From Meghimatium bilineatum (taxonomy: Eukaryota > Mollusca > Gastropoda > Stylommatophora > Philomycidae), in the NCBI GenBank assembly GCA_034231615.1, contig CM067322.1, positions 99,457,087-99,521,086 on the forward strand: DNA of 64,000 nucleotides, in the 5' to 3' direction. This document shows positions 1 to 10,847 of the stretch, piece by piece. The translations under genes were made by a program, and so were the position numbers. Under the pieces are notes generated by a model. The model made no database searches and was not told the origin of the DNA. It worked only from the letters and a program-made list of their open reading frames with translations. How positions within the stretch are numbered: position 1 is the first letter of the stretch; every line of letters begins with the position of its first letter.

Positions 1-345
1 TAAAACAACCGACAAATTCTTAATAAAGAGTAACAATTCTTTTATATGAATGTGAAGCATGGACAGCAAACAAAAAAGCTCAAAGTGAGATGGAGACTAT
101 CACGATTTGGTAGTTGAGAAGAATTATGAAAATAACATGGAAAGCTAGAAAACTAATGTAGAATAGAGTTCAGAAAAAATTATGGGCAAAATAAGAATTT
201 ATATTAGCAAAGATTAGATGCAGTCAGTCAAGATTTATAGGGAAATGGGTGGAGAGGAGGGAAAACATTTTACAACCATCAGAAAGATCAAGAGGAGAAG
301 TGATAGGAGAAGGCAGAGAGAAGTGGTTGGATGGATTGTCAATAT
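1..345 (+). mobile_element. LINE 3' end, decayed RT C-terminus
   Basis: Broken frames on the plus strand read as the C-terminal tail of an endonuclease-reverse transcriptase LINE: a 'YECEAWTANKKAQSEMETI'-like stretch, then 'ITWKARKTNVEV', then a basic tail ending near 'GREKWLDG'. The order (EAWT, then W-x-x-RK-TN-EV, then RPR/W) is that of the thumb and tail region of RTE/CR1-like LINEs. Stops and frameshifts are frequent, so it is dead. It runs off the left window edge. The family assignment is inferred from motif order only. Confidence 0.5.
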
Positions 346-394
346 GGCATGAGATAATGTCACAAACTGAATTTATTAACATGATCACATATTC

Positions 395-520
395 CACAGA
401 AGATGGATGTGTCAGGCTTTGCATAAATAAAACGGTGTCACAACATATGTCCATTCTGTGGACTACATCCTACTGGAAAGAGAGAACAAAGTGGGAATTA
501 ACTTTGAAGAAGAATGACAG
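395..520 (+). mobile_element. SINE1a copy, degraded
   Basis: Matches the SINE1a consensus seen elsewhere in the window: the gaagacggatgtgtcgggcc head, the aaataaaacgg box, the ccattctctggactacatcc box and a purine tail rich in gaagaa. Substitutions are frequent, so it is an old copy. No clear target duplication was found. Confidence 0.6.
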
Positions 521-546
521 CATACACTATTCGTCATGGTATTGAC

Positions 547-651
547 TGAATGAATCACAGTACTTTATTGATTGATTGAATCATAGTACTTTATTGATTG
601 ATTGAATCATAGTACTTTATTGATTGATTGAATCATGGTAGTTTATTGACT
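547..651. repeat. 26-bp tandem repeat, 4 copies
   Basis: Four near-identical units of the form gattgaatcatagtacttt plus six bases. It directly follows the SINE1a copy. No coding potential. Confidence 0.85.
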
Positions 652-660
652 AATTAAAAA

Positions 661-722
661 ATGGAAATGTGTTGTCGCTGTTTTATTTGTGTCAATGGCC
701 AGATACATCTGTCTTCAATTGT
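661..722 (-). mobile_element. SINE1a head fragment
   Basis: The reverse complement reads as the first 60 bases of SINE1a (gaagacagatgt...ggccattgac...aaataaaac...cgacaacacatttcc). Only the 5' part is present, in opposite orientation to the copy at about 400. Confidence 0.55.
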
Positions 723-1850
723 GTTTCATATCCAAACGATTCCAACATTCAACAGTATGTAATGTTTTGAGAAAAAGCCTCCTACTCAGATGTGTCAGAT
801 GAATATCTATTACTGAGACATATGTTGACCTGTGCATTGGTAGGTGTTTATATCAAAATCAGAAAAAAAAAACACTTTTCAATGACTATCGTAGACTCAT
901 AGACTCTAGTACTGCAGCACTAAAACATGGACTTTTGGGAGACTGGTAGATCTTTCATAGAATGTGGAAGCTATTCTAACAATCAAGCCTCTTTAGACGT
1001 ATCAATGTTGCAATTCATTGCTCCTTTCTCTTATTCTACAACACACAGTCCCCCTTGGATGTAGACTAACATTACTACATTTCAGTAGAACATAGTGGTG
1101 CTGTTCTTTGCTCCCTTATCCTCAAGATTAAAATAATTGTGAATATATTCCAGAAGATTAAGACCTGCTATGTACTGAAAGTGATAATTTGAATATGCTA
1201 TTACATCCATAATTGTGCGACAGATCCTAATGCACAGTGTCCTAAGGAGCAGTACCCTTTGCAAGTATAAGAAATCGGCAAATCAAGGTGGCTTGCAAAG
1301 GATGTGTTTCTACATCACCCTTTAGATTTTGATCAGTCATGCGATTATATCCATAATTTGCAATCTTGTTACCGCTTGAAGTCGCTCTCAGTAGACAATT
1401 GGCCTTATGTCATGGTATCATTACATTAATTTCTCCTGTATCTGGGTTTATAATCAGAGTGAAAGTAATCTTTGATTTCAAGCCAGGTTACAGAAAAACA
1501 ATCTCATCTGATTTATACATTCACTTTAAAAAAACCCATTTAATTTCCATGTTTGCTGGTAATGATGAATACTAGACTGCAATATTCAAATCCTATCCTG
1601 AAATCAGTTTTTTTTCCTGGCCAGAATTCTTCCATCAATAGCCCACAGTATTATCTAGTATGGATAACTCTATAAAAACAATAGCGTTCCACATTATGCA
1701 GTAGGGCCTGTTCTCTTCCTCATTGTGTTCAAACTTTCCCAACTATGTGAGTCAGGTACCCATTTGTACAGATAAGATAAAGTGAAAATGGTTTGAACCC
1801 TGAAAAGGTGGATAAATGTTAGAGTAATGGTGCCTGAGCTAATCCAACAC
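723..1850. other. Non-coding stretch, no gene recognised
   Basis: AT-rich sequence without a convincing reading frame. Near 1745-1810 a short stretch resembles the conserved 'ggtaccca-ttgtacag' block found in some invertebrate and vertebrate SINEs; a related block lies at about 5188. Otherwise nothing identifiable. Confidence 0.5.
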
Positions 1851-1852
1851 AC

Positions 1853-2095
1853 TCCTCTTCTTCTTCTATATTCGTTTTCAAACTTCCGCACGTTAACAGG
1901 ATGTAGTTCAGAGAATGGAATGTGTTATGTTATAGTTTACAGCTCAGCTTCGTCTTTCAACCTGATCCGTCTGCCTTCAGCATGGCCTCTTGGTCACTTT
2001 GACCTAAAATAGGACAGGACAGTCAACTCCACCCAGAAGCCATCTCTTACAGAATGCTTGGCAGGTAACAATGGCACTATTCTTTGTTCCCTGAA
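1853..2095 (-). mobile_element. SINE1b copy
   Basis: Reverse-strand copy of the long form: reading right to left, gggaacaaagaatagtgcc, the aagcattctgtaagagat block, the aaatagg/gtcaaagtga block, the cagacggatcaggttg block, the catcctgttaacgtgcggaagtttgaaaacgaat block and a gaagaagaagagga tail. Diverged by many substitutions. Confidence 0.7.
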
Positions 2096-2309
2096 CTAAA
2101 AGACGATGCCCTGGCTGAACCATAAGTCAAAGTCCTGGTTTCTCCATGGGTGTTATCTAACACATAGATATTTTCTATCATAAATGGACTCAAATGCTGT
2201 GTTTCTTCTTCTGTGTCTATGATAAAAATGCAAGACCTGAGAGAGATATGAGTGGAATTGCTAGAATTCAGTGGCATCAGTTATAACAAAAGTAGTTATC
2301 AACCAATAC

Positions 2310-2415
2310 AGAACTGGAACTTGCCCGGGTGGTGCCAAGGCCCAACTGGAGAGCAAAGAATAGTGACTCTGTTCCCATCAAGAAAAGGTTCTTACCACGA
2401 AATGGGTCTTAATTC
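2310..2415 (+). mobile_element. SINE1b 5' fragment
   Basis: Carries only the head of SINE1b (gagcaaagaatagtgactctgtt... with the following taccacga block). The 3' half is missing. Confidence 0.4.
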
Positions 2416-2419
2416 AGCC

Positions 2420-3360
2420 AACCAAGCAGAACCACAGTCTGCCCTAGCAAGTACAGTACTGATGTAGAACACAAGTTTTTGAAGTTTTTCAATCACCAAC
2501 TTACAGACTATCGGATATATTGAGGAAAACATAAAAATAACAATATACAAGACATTTTCAACTGCTAGGTCTTTATCAAGAATATACAAAAAAAATTGAA
2601 CAAACAATAAAAACAATGTTATTATTACAGAGACACTAACTCGCAGACATTTAAACAGTACGACATTCAAGGTGACAATGTAGTCATGGAAGTTAGTTAA
2701 TGTTAAAAAAGGGAACGGGAAATACAGAGTGAAAAAGCTATTACGGAAAACAACATGGACAGCAATAAAACAAGAACAACACCAACCAAAATCTAAATAA
2801 ATGAATGATTGGAATTAAGACCAAAAGCTTGAGAGTATAAAACTCAAAAATAAAGTTATATAGTAAATATATTTTTATTTTCGTTTGGTATTTTTTGGGG
2901 AAAACTGGAAGTTTTTCAAACTGTACTTAAAATGAAAATAATCTAAAACATAAAGCAAACATTGACTCTTACAGGTATTGTGAAACCTTGAAATTAATTT
3001 TGTAAACCCAATATATCACCCAAGAGGAGAAAATGTTCTAGCTAGCTCTCTACATATATCTATTGTTTTTTATGGGAAAATCATGTTATTTGAGTACCTT
3101 ATTTTGAAGTTTAACAGTCTGAAGGGGTGTTTTTGTACATCATACTGTTGTTTGTTTGTATAACTTATATTTTCAACACAGTGAGAAGAATCCCTTCCCT
3201 TCCACAAAAAAGTGCCATCAGTACAGTACTGAATACTTCAAATACAGATTAAGTAGTTTTTCTACACACAAAAAACAATTGCTGTTTTGCTTGATGAGTG
3301 CAAATTGTTTTTCAACATGGCCATGCAGCCATCAAGATTAATTGACCATTTGTGGCAAAA
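2420..3360. other. Non-coding AT-rich stretch
   Basis: No repeat unit, RNA gene or coding frame recognised. Homopolymer A/T runs are common. Confidence 0.4.
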
Positions 3361-3424
3361 GGTCACGAAAAACAAATGTTTTATAGAATAGGAGCCCATA
3401 TGTCACCAGTGAAGGCAAGGAAAA

Positions 3425-3510
3425 CAAAGAACGGGAAAACTGTGCATACCATGCATTTTGTAAGAGGCAACAAGGGAGGTTTAAGAGTGGTGCAGTTGAC
3501 TGTTATATCT
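3425..3510 (+). mobile_element. SINE1b internal fragment
   Basis: Contains the SINE1b block ccatgcattttgtaagaggcgac-like sequence followed by the gttgactgt block. The GAA tail and the shared 3' half are absent. Confidence 0.4.
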
Positions 3511-3539
3511 GAAGCCTTGTTTTCGTTCTTGTAATTTTT

Positions 3540-4010
3540 CCCTCCATGATTATTCTGTCTAAACCATTAGGTCTTTTTATTTGTCCAAAATCTGAACTGG
3601 CTGTCCAGGCTCTTCCAGTGTCATGTTCACAAGGTCTTCAATATCCAGTGTCCATCACAGTCTTGATCTGCCTCTTGGTCTCTTTCCTGCAACTTTTCCC
3701 TTCAAGATTAATCTTTCTCTAAACCATTGTCCTCTGCCGAAGACGGATGTGTCGGGCCACTGGCGCAAATAAAACGGCGACACAACGCATTTCCATTCTC
3801 TGGACTACATTCTGCGGGAAATCTAGTAGGACTATGGTCTTGCTGTAAGGGAGATCCAGCAGAGTTTGAGAATGAACGAAGAAGAAGAAGAAACCATTGC
3901 CCTTTTATATGTTCAAAATATGTTCACTTAGATTTTGTGGATCAACCAGTCTTTTTCTATGTTCAGGTATTTGAGGACTTGTATTTTTCATCTGTGATGT
4001 TTTTTGTATG
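3540..4010 (-). mobile_element. LINE C-terminal relic split by a SINE
   Basis: On the minus strand, frames read 'RYFEHIKGQWF' (from about 3925 down to 3891), then, across the inserted SINE, 'KINLEGKVAGKRPRGRSRL' (below 3729). These are the tail motifs of an RTE/CR1-like LINE (F-GHI-R, then LEGKV-GKR-RGR-R). A duplicated scrap (ctaaaccattaggtctttttatttgtcc) lies at 3557-3590. The LINE predates the SINE that splits it. Confidence 0.6.
3730..3890 (+). mobile_element. SINE1a copy with 9-bp target duplication
   Basis: Well-preserved 161-bp SINE1a, from tcctctgccgaagacgg to the gaagaagaag tail. It is bounded by the direct repeat aaaccattg at 3721-3729 and 3891-3899, a target-site duplication. The insertion split a LINE relic, so the SINE is the younger element. 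No A-box or B-box of the tRNA type is evident, so its promoter is unknown. Confidence 0.88.
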
Positions 4011-4329
4011 ACTCAGGAAGAAAACAGTCATTGACATTGAATATAATATATGCAAGTTTTATACAGTTTTTACATCGTATAATCTTGTTTATTTTTGGGA
4101 ATATACTGAACTTGGCAGTACTAAACATACAGTAAAAACTAAATGGGAGTTTCCATTATTAATAAAACTAATAACAACAAAGAACTGTAGTGGTTAATTA
4201 TGTGGAATGAATGGAAAATAACAGAGTAATGGGAAATAAAAATAGAAATATGAAGATGATAGAGCAAAGAAATGGGACAACATTAAAGGAGATAAAAGGA
4301 ATCCTTTACAAAACATCTATTAAAAAACA

Positions 4330-4548
4330 CAAACAGAAAATTGGATGAGATTGTTTAAGAAAGATAGGGTTAAAGGTAAAGACCAGACAAAACATAATAT
4401 CAGGACTCAACATGATATAGAATCATACAAACAGTTTTAAGATAACAAAGAGCATTTAGAAAATGTCACCAGCTGAGCTTATTAACAAAATAAGAGACAG
4501 AGTTGTGGAGAAACATGGTCGTCTACGCCACTCAGCTGAGTGACACCT
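4330..4548 (+). mobile_element. LINE 3' end relic
   Basis: The end reads like other LINE termini here: agagttgtggagaaacatgg-tcgtctacgccactcagctgagtgacacctga, equivalent to 'R-x-x-W-x-x-M-x-x-YA-S' plus a stop. Compare the plus-strand copy ending near 41475. Upstream frames are broken. Confidence 0.45.
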
Positions 4549-4600
4549 GATTTGAATTTCATCTACGCCACTCAGCTGAGTGACACCTGATTTGAGCTTT
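4515..4600. repeat. Two-copy tandem duplication with palindrome
   Basis: The block tctacgccactcagctgag plus tgacacctgatttga occurs twice. Each copy contains the perfect 14-bp palindrome cactcagctgagtg. Confidence 0.8.
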
Positions 4601-5059
4601 TGCTTTTTTTAAAAAACATTTCAATCTGGGTATATTTCATGAAAACAAAGGATAAAAAAATGAACAATTATGAAACCTGAACAGAAAGCAGTCAGAATCT
4701 TTAAACGTCAAAAGGGCAACATATTTTGTGGCGATGAAGAATCAGATGTTAGTCTTTAGTCTTGTAAAACAAGCAAAACAAATAAAGACAAATTGGAACA
4801 AAATATCTGTAGAGAATATATATATGAAAGAAATACATAGGGGAATGACTTCTGTGTACTCTGGCTTCCCGACGTGTACTTTAATCCTCCCAAAAGTAAC
4901 ACTCTGTCTTGCATGAGTATCACATAACATGTAGGAACTACACAGCTTCTAACAATAATCCCCCAGAAATCTCATTTAAAAATGGACTTGCATACAAGAT
5001 GGCATGGTACTGTATCAAATCAATGACATCTTGAATACAAGACTAATGGCTTAACTTCT
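4601..5059. other. Non-coding stretch
   Basis: No recognisable gene or repeat; short frames here have no family features. Confidence 0.4.
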
Positions 5060-5340
5060 ATAGGTATGGCCCATGGCAGCAACCTGCCATCGATGAAGAT
5101 AATACTTCATGCACTCAGCTGAAGCAACTATTAGGTGGGGTGGCCAGTTCCCTTCCTTGCTGTGTTTACTTTCCTTAACTTATATGTCAGGTACCAGTTT
5201 GCAGCTGGGTCGACTGGAGAAATATCTTGTCAGGAAAGAAATCACGATCTGGATTTTCACGTTTGTGTTCAGAAGTGGTTTTAAACCTGGCATGCTGTAA
5301 ACCAGTGACAGTAAGGAAGCTCATTATCAACTTGGTTACC
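5060..5340 (+). repeat. Interspersed repeat X, SINE-like composite
   Basis: Begins taggtatggcccatggcagc and includes gcaactattaggtggggtgg and a 'ggtaccagtttgcagctggg' block. Shorter copies occur at 7803-7915 and, split by the hAT transposon, at 10020-10043 plus 15460-15560. The three copies define a dispersed family; class unresolved, SINE-like by size. Confidence 0.6.
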
Positions 5341-5609
5341 GCCCTCCTCTTCTAACTTCTATATCATGTGTGTAAACAAAAGAGCACTCTTATATGCAAT
5401 AGATTTAAGTAAAACACAAGGTCGCTCAGCTTTATAATGAATGCACAGACTATAGAGTATGGGTATGAAAAAATACAAAAGTATACAAGATATTTTCAGC
5501 GTGTCAGCCGTAAGCTATTTTTTCAAGAAAATACAAGACAAATAGTGAACAAATCATAAAAATAATGACCCTATCACAAAAGAATCAGATGGCTGATATT
5601 TAACAGCAA

Positions 5610-5915
5610 AGACATCCAAGGAAACAATGATGTACATGTGCATAAGTATTGGCATAGAGATTTCCAAGGTAACAATAACGTAAGTATATACAAATATTGG
5701 CATAGAGTTGCTTACTTATTAACAGCAGAGATGTCAGAGGTAACAATAACATAAGTATACACAAATATTGGCATAGAGTTGCTTACTTATTAACAGCAGA
5801 GATGTCCAATGTAACAATATCGTACACATACACAAGTATTGGCATAGAGACGTCCGAGGTAACAACAACGTACACATACACAAGTATTAGCATAGAGATG
5901 TTTACTTATTATCCT
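5610..5915. repeat. Compound tandem repeat, 48 and 71 bp units
   Basis: Repeated blocks of ggcatagag(a/t)... followed by ggtaacaataacgtaagtat and acaaatatt. Some units carry an extra ttgcttacttattaacagc segment, giving two unit lengths. Array with about five units. Confidence 0.75.
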
Positions 5916-6299
5916 ACATGCATGTACTTAAACTTTTCCAAATTCCTAATGACTTTATTTCAAAAATATTTTGTCGGTCTGGACTAAATATGTTATATAG
6001 GAATTCCATGGTACTAAGGCCAAGATCTTCCTGTACACGAACGAGATTGGGCAACAATTGGATAATGACTAGTCATACAGCAATAATAATTGTAACGCAC
6101 AAATACCCAAATAGTAAAGTCAGGTTTCCATTGTTCACACCCGAGGCATATCAGGGAATATAAGATTAGTTACATATTTCTCATTGACCAATGACAATAA
6201 TTGATGATGTGGTTAGCATCACTCAAACATCTTTCACTTTTCCCACAAGATCTGATATCCATTTTCTTAGACTGCATTGACCTAGGTGATGTTTTAAAA

Positions 6300-6385
6300 A
6301 ATGTTTTCAGTTGAACTGGGCATTTAACCTTAGATCCCCTGACTAGGAGGCCAGTACACTAACAACTGAGCTACCCGAGCCCCTA
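6300..6385 (-). mobile_element. tRNA-derived SINE head
   Basis: The reverse complement begins ggggctcgggtagctcagtt and continues gttagtgtactggcctccta. This is a tRNA-like 5' domain with an A-box-like TAGCTCAGTTGTTAG. The B-box region (ggttaaatgcc) is degenerate. The body beyond is not clear. It is not a functional tRNA because arm pairing and the 3' end are lost. Confidence 0.6.
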
Positions 6386-6654
6386 ATACCCAAATACCAT
6401 GGCTTTAAAACTTGCTGACTTATTCTGACAAGAAAGACAAATTACAGTGTATAAAAAAAAGTTTATGATTTCTATCTGTTTATGATTTCTACGTTTCCTC
6501 TGCTCCTTCTACCCTCAACCATTTCCTTAAAAGAACATTCTTACAACTGGGACCAGAACACATCAGATTCCACAAGTATTTAAACAGTGTAACCCCTACA
6601 TAAGAACTAAACTGTCATAATTGTGCTAAGTATATGAAACTGCTAAATATACTG

Positions 6655-6855
6655 CTGTACATCCGGCTCTGTGGCAACGAGATACAGGGCACATCTGTGA
6701 TGGCCAAGTTACCGGGTTCAAATTCCCCCTAAAGGAAACTGTGCATTGAGACAATTCAAAAAGCAATGGCAAACTACTGAACATATTTATATTACCTAGA
6801 AAATCATTACTGTAAAAAAATGCTGGGTTGGTGGCTATGTCCTAAATAGGATATG
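6655..6855 (+). mobile_element. tRNA-derived SINE2 copy
   Basis: Has a good pol III B-box (ggttcaaattcccc), then a body with agcaatggcaaactactgaa, atattacctagaaaatcatt and the terminal block tcctaaataggatatgttacc. Two further copies lie at 8175-8362 and 23098-23520, which define the ends. Confidence 0.7.
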
Positions 6856-6869
6856 TTACCATTTTAAAT

Positions 6870-7480
6870 TTATTATTACCGAAGACGAAAAATATACTGC
6901 CGAACAGTCAAAAATTCTACTTAGAGAAGAAGTTATTACCAGACCATCCAACAATTTAATTTCTAACAATCTTTGCCAGGTTTTATGTCACTGCTAGCAT
7001 TTATGGTCATTTTCCACACTCGTTGTTCGTGTGCATGAACATAGAGATTTCTGGTGAACATTTTTGTGCTGATGTTTTCAATGTGTCTCTGATACAGACC
7101 TAACTAGTTACTGGTATTATTATTGTACTATTATTATTATTAATGCTCTTGACAGCACAGCAACTCAGTGCTTGAATATTCATGAACTTGATACAGTTTA
7201 AAAGTTTCAAACTCAGCAGATTCAGATAATAAACAAGATGACTCTAGCTACACATGTATATTGACACACAAACACAGTTAACCTAGTTAGATATATCTGT
7301 GTCTGTGTCATAGATAAAACACACCATTAGGAAACTATTCAGCAATGTATACTGACATTACATTGTTTTAAATCACATGGGGAAAAGAAGAGCAGGCAGG
7401 AAATAGAATATGTGGCAAGGAACAGTAAAAGAGACTGATTAAATCTAAAGGTAAAAAAAGAAAAGGAAACGCTTTGCCGG
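6870..7480. other. Non-coding AT-rich stretch
   Basis: Nothing recognised beyond a short (tta)n run near 7118-7142. Confidence 0.4.
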
Positions 7481-7483
7481 TCC

Positions 7484-7742
7484 TGAATGGGCAGCAAAGA
7501 ATAGTAATACTGTTTAGGCTTCCATGCATGTCATAAAAGGGAAATAAGGTTTTGGGGTGGAGTTGACTGCCAAATACTATACAGGGTCAAAAAGTGATCC
7601 AGAGGCCATGCTGACATCAGATGTGTCTGGTCAAAGGACAAATATTGCAGCTAAGTTGTAAACTATGACACAATGTACTCCATTCCCCGGACTACCTTTT
7701 GATAATTTGCAGAGTTCGAGAATGAACAGAGGAGAAGAAACA
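7484..7742 (+). mobile_element. SINE1b copy
   Basis: Long form with head gggcagcaaagaatagtaat, the ttccatgcatgtcataaaag block, the ggtggagttgactg block, the catcagatgtgtctggtc block, ccccggactac, then gagttcgagaatgaac and a gaggagaagaaac tail. Moderately diverged. Confidence 0.75.
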
Positions 7743-7802
7743 TGAAATATCTGTTCTAAATAAAGTATTCTACTATAAATCCATAGAATAGATCATCAGT
7801 AC

Positions 7803-7915
7803 AAAGGTAGGTCCCATGGCAGCAACCTGCTGTTAGGGATAAAGAGAACTCTTTCAGTACTATCTGCAGTAATTATTAGGTGAGGGTGGCTAGTTCCCTT
7901 CCTTGATGTGGGTAA
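7803..7915 (+). repeat. Repeat X copy
   Basis: Same order of blocks as at 5060: ggtaggtcccatggcagcaa, tctgcagtaattattaggtg, gtggctagttcccttccttg. This is a copy without a hAT insertion. Confidence 0.65.
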
Positions 7916-8174
7916 ATATAGTCAAATTGAAAAAAATTCCTATCAACAATCTTCTATGAAACTCAGAACCCATGTGGGTTGTAGCATTGGATGTATCAAC
8001 ACAGTCCCTCAAACAATTATTATCTTTTGCGGATGAAATTATACAAACTGTGAGAGGTCTGTTATTTAATGTTATATGTTCACGAGTTCTTACATTTTCT
8101 TTGCTCCTTCCACTCTCTACCGATTCCTACAAGATCATGTGTGACGGAGTTACATCAGTTACATATCTAGTACA

Positions 8175-8362
8175 AGTCAAGTGAGTATCTTGGATGGCCA
8201 AGCTACCAGGTTCAAACTATGTTGCATGCAAATGTGAATCTGGACAGCTCAGACAGCAATAGCAACCTACTTAACATATTTATATTGCCTAGAAAATCAC
8301 TACAGCCAAAAAAAATGCTGGATTGATGGCTGTATCCTGTCCTGAATAGGATATACTACCAA
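8175..8362 (+). mobile_element. SINE2 copy
   Basis: ggccaagctaccaggttcaa (B-box region), then agcaatagcaacctacttaa, tattgcctagaaaatcacta and the terminal block cctgaataggatatactacc. Colinear with the copies at 6655 and 23098. Confidence 0.7.
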
Positions 8363-8639
8363 CAACATATCCAAACCATGCTAGTTTTAATTACTTTAAT
8401 ATTGAAATAAGTCATTCTTGAGGACCTGTATGTATCTCCATTTTATTTTCAATATAAACATGTCTCCTGCTCTTTATAGGAAATGTGTAGAATTTATCTA
8501 CATGTATAACAGTTGTATTCACAGGCCTGTATTGGTTTTTCCATGTCTGTAATGTATAACTCTCCCAATCATACAGCATAAAAGAAAAAAAAAACCAGTG
8601 AGTTAAAAATTTAGATTTAAAAATTCATCAGTCCATCCA

Positions 8640-8760
8640 TAATTCATAAGCCCATAATCCATCAGGGTCATAGGGGTACCACAATGGATGCATCAAGACA
8701 CAAGAGTCTTCTGATTATCCATTTAAATAATTTAATGGCCAAAAGGTTATTCTGGTGGTA
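8640..8760 (-). mobile_element. LINE family C 3' end relic
   Basis: The plus strand shows cataatccatcagggtcata-ggggtaccacaatgg. On the minus strand this is the recurring terminal block 'VVPL-P' followed by 'cctgatgg'. Related ends lie at 20040, 23835, 26640 and 63170. Confidence 0.45.
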
Positions 8761-8833
8761 TCCATCTCCTCTCCGGTTACCCTTGCAACATAATTACATA
8801 AGTGTATTTTAAAATCAATAAAGTAATGTAGAA

Positions 8834-8990
8834 TGTTCCTCTTCTTAAGTATTCATTCTCAAACTCCCGCTGGACCTCTCTTGTGGTAGGACAATGATCC
8901 TACTAGGTTTCCAGCAGGATGTAATTCAGATAATGGAAATGCGCTGTGTCACTGTTTTATTTGCACCAAAGACGCAATGTCATTATTTAG
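8834..8990 (-). mobile_element. SINE1a copy
   Basis: The reverse complement runs from the head (cattgcgtctttggtgcaaa) through gacacagcgcatttccatta and atcctgctggaaacctagta to gagtttgagaatgaatactt and a gaagagg tail. Nearly complete. Confidence 0.75.
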
Positions 8991-9439
8991 TTTATCCAAT
9001 TTCAAGACACAGAATAACTAGGCACTGCAGATTTGGTTGCTATATCACCATGAGCTTACAGATATCTAATCATACATCTTCACGGTACTCTGTAATGTTT
9101 TGATGTTGACTACTTTTCCATGCCAAGAATAAAGGAGCTAGAATTGAAATGTGGCGCTGGCAGAAATCAGCATTTTGGACTGCAAAGAATGTTTGTAAAA
9201 AAACAGAGCTGGCACTGCCAGTCATCACGTAATTGTGGATATACTCAGGGGGAGATTAGGGCACATATGGATATGTCCCGTATGAAGTGATGAGGATAAC
9301 TAACTAACCAACTAAGCTTAACTTACCTAAACAACCAACCAACATGCTTTGAATCTCCTCATGAAAGGTTAATGTGTATGTCTCATTCCATAATAGTGCA
9401 TTTTACTCCACTGTTCTTTAGAAAATGTCTTTCATTTCA

Positions 9440-9780
9440 TCTACCTTAGTTCTAATATCAAATCAACCAAGTGCCATGCTGACTCGTGAAGGTGATCATG
9501 TTTCTCCACAACTCTCTGTCTCCTTTGTCGTTAATAAGTTCAGTTGGTGGCACTCTCTCATGCTACCCCTTCAAAATTCTTACTTTGTATTCCTTTCTTC
9601 CTCCTTGATCATTCCAGTGGTTGTTAAATGATCATGTTTTATTTTTCTCATCACATACCCTAAAAATCTTGACCATATGCTTCTAATTTTTGCTATAATT
9701 TGTTGTTTTACTCCAGCATCTCTGCTGACTTCCACATTAGTTTTCTTGGCTGTCCATGGAATTTTCATCATTCTTCTAAA
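9440..9780 (-). mobile_element. LINE C-terminal relic (family B)
   Basis: Minus-strand frames read 'MMKIPWTAKKTNVEVSRDAG', 'RSIWSRFLGYVMRK', then 'RELWRNMITFTSQHGT'. The order (IPWT-KTN-EV, F-G-VMR, W-NMI-SQHGT) is that of the non-LTR RT tail and matches the copy at 41120-41475. 5'-truncated, and the frame is broken near 9580. Confidence 0.65.
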
Positions 9781-10035
9781 GACTTTTTTTTTTCAACAAA
9801 GATACTGTTCATAGATTGTTTTAATAGAAATTATTTATATTCTAAACTGCAATACAATTTTCACAGATTCAACTCTGACAAATTCTTCAAGCTCCCATGG
9901 TAACATAGACTAACTTTTCATTACTGGGTAATTCTAGTTCTCACTAGCAATACATTTTTCCTTAACTTTTAATGAATTCTTCTAGTTCTCACAGTCAATC
10001 AATTTTTTATAGACTAAAGGTAAAGTAAGGGAATG

Positions 10036-10043
10036 TCCTATGG
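10036..10043. repeat. hAT target-site duplication, left
   Basis: The 8-bp sequence tcctatgg directly precedes the hAT terminus. It is repeated exactly at 15460-15467. Eight bases is the standard hAT duplication length. Confidence 0.93.
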
Positions 10044-10240
10044 CAGGGATGGGCAAACTACGGCCCGCTATTGGATATGTTGCGGCCCTCAAACAGATTT
10101 TAAAATAAACTAGCGATCGCCACAAATGATTTTTCCCCATTAATATTACGCAGAAATCCATTGGAATTTTAATTCGACTTTCTTATATATTAAATATATA
10201 ATAGTTTTTTTTCAAATTTGACATCGTTTAAATATTAATA

Positions 10241-10241
10241 T

Positions 10242-10300
<59 letters not shown>
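10241..10300. repeat. (TA)n microsatellite
   Basis: About 30 TA dinucleotides in the 5' non-coding part of the hAT element. Likely length-variable. Confidence 0.9.
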
Positions 10301-10303
<3 letters not shown>

Positions 10304-10847
10304 TCAATGAAGTTGTACTACGTTTAATATGAGTGTTTAATATTGAGTAATTTAATATACTAGACTTGACGTAATTTTATTGGCTGAATGTTTCTCAATG
10401 ATTATAAGTACTCGGACGATATAATTTTATAAAGGTTGAAAATTGCCTTTCAAATTATAATTAATCGTTTTTAACTTTTAATCATTATGTTGGGACGTAT
10501 GTTTAGTTTATATTAAAAAGATGTTTCATACAAAATAGAATATCGCTAAAAGCTGTTATAATTAATAATACATCGTTACAACAATAATGTATCGTCAGAA
10601 ATAACCCCCCCCCCATATCCTAAGAATGGAATGGGCAAATACTCGATTTGCAATCATTTAAGCTGCGTAGTGCCTGGTGAATTCCTGGTGTGTTTTAATA
10701 ACCATCACGTTTGTAGTTTCCATTCATAAATGTCCTTATTTATATTGCAACTGAGTTGTCTAAAACTAAATAATTATATTCGCGCTGCCGGAAGCTCATT
10801 TGTTTTTAGTTATTTTTGCAACATTTTAAGATATTTTTTTATTATAA

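Noticed and set aside
6300..6385. tRNA gene
   Set aside because: A-box is good but the B-box is degenerate, arms do not pair and there is no discrete 3' end. Read as a SINE head. Same reasoning for tRNA-like stretches at 26440, 36250, 47980 and 62300.
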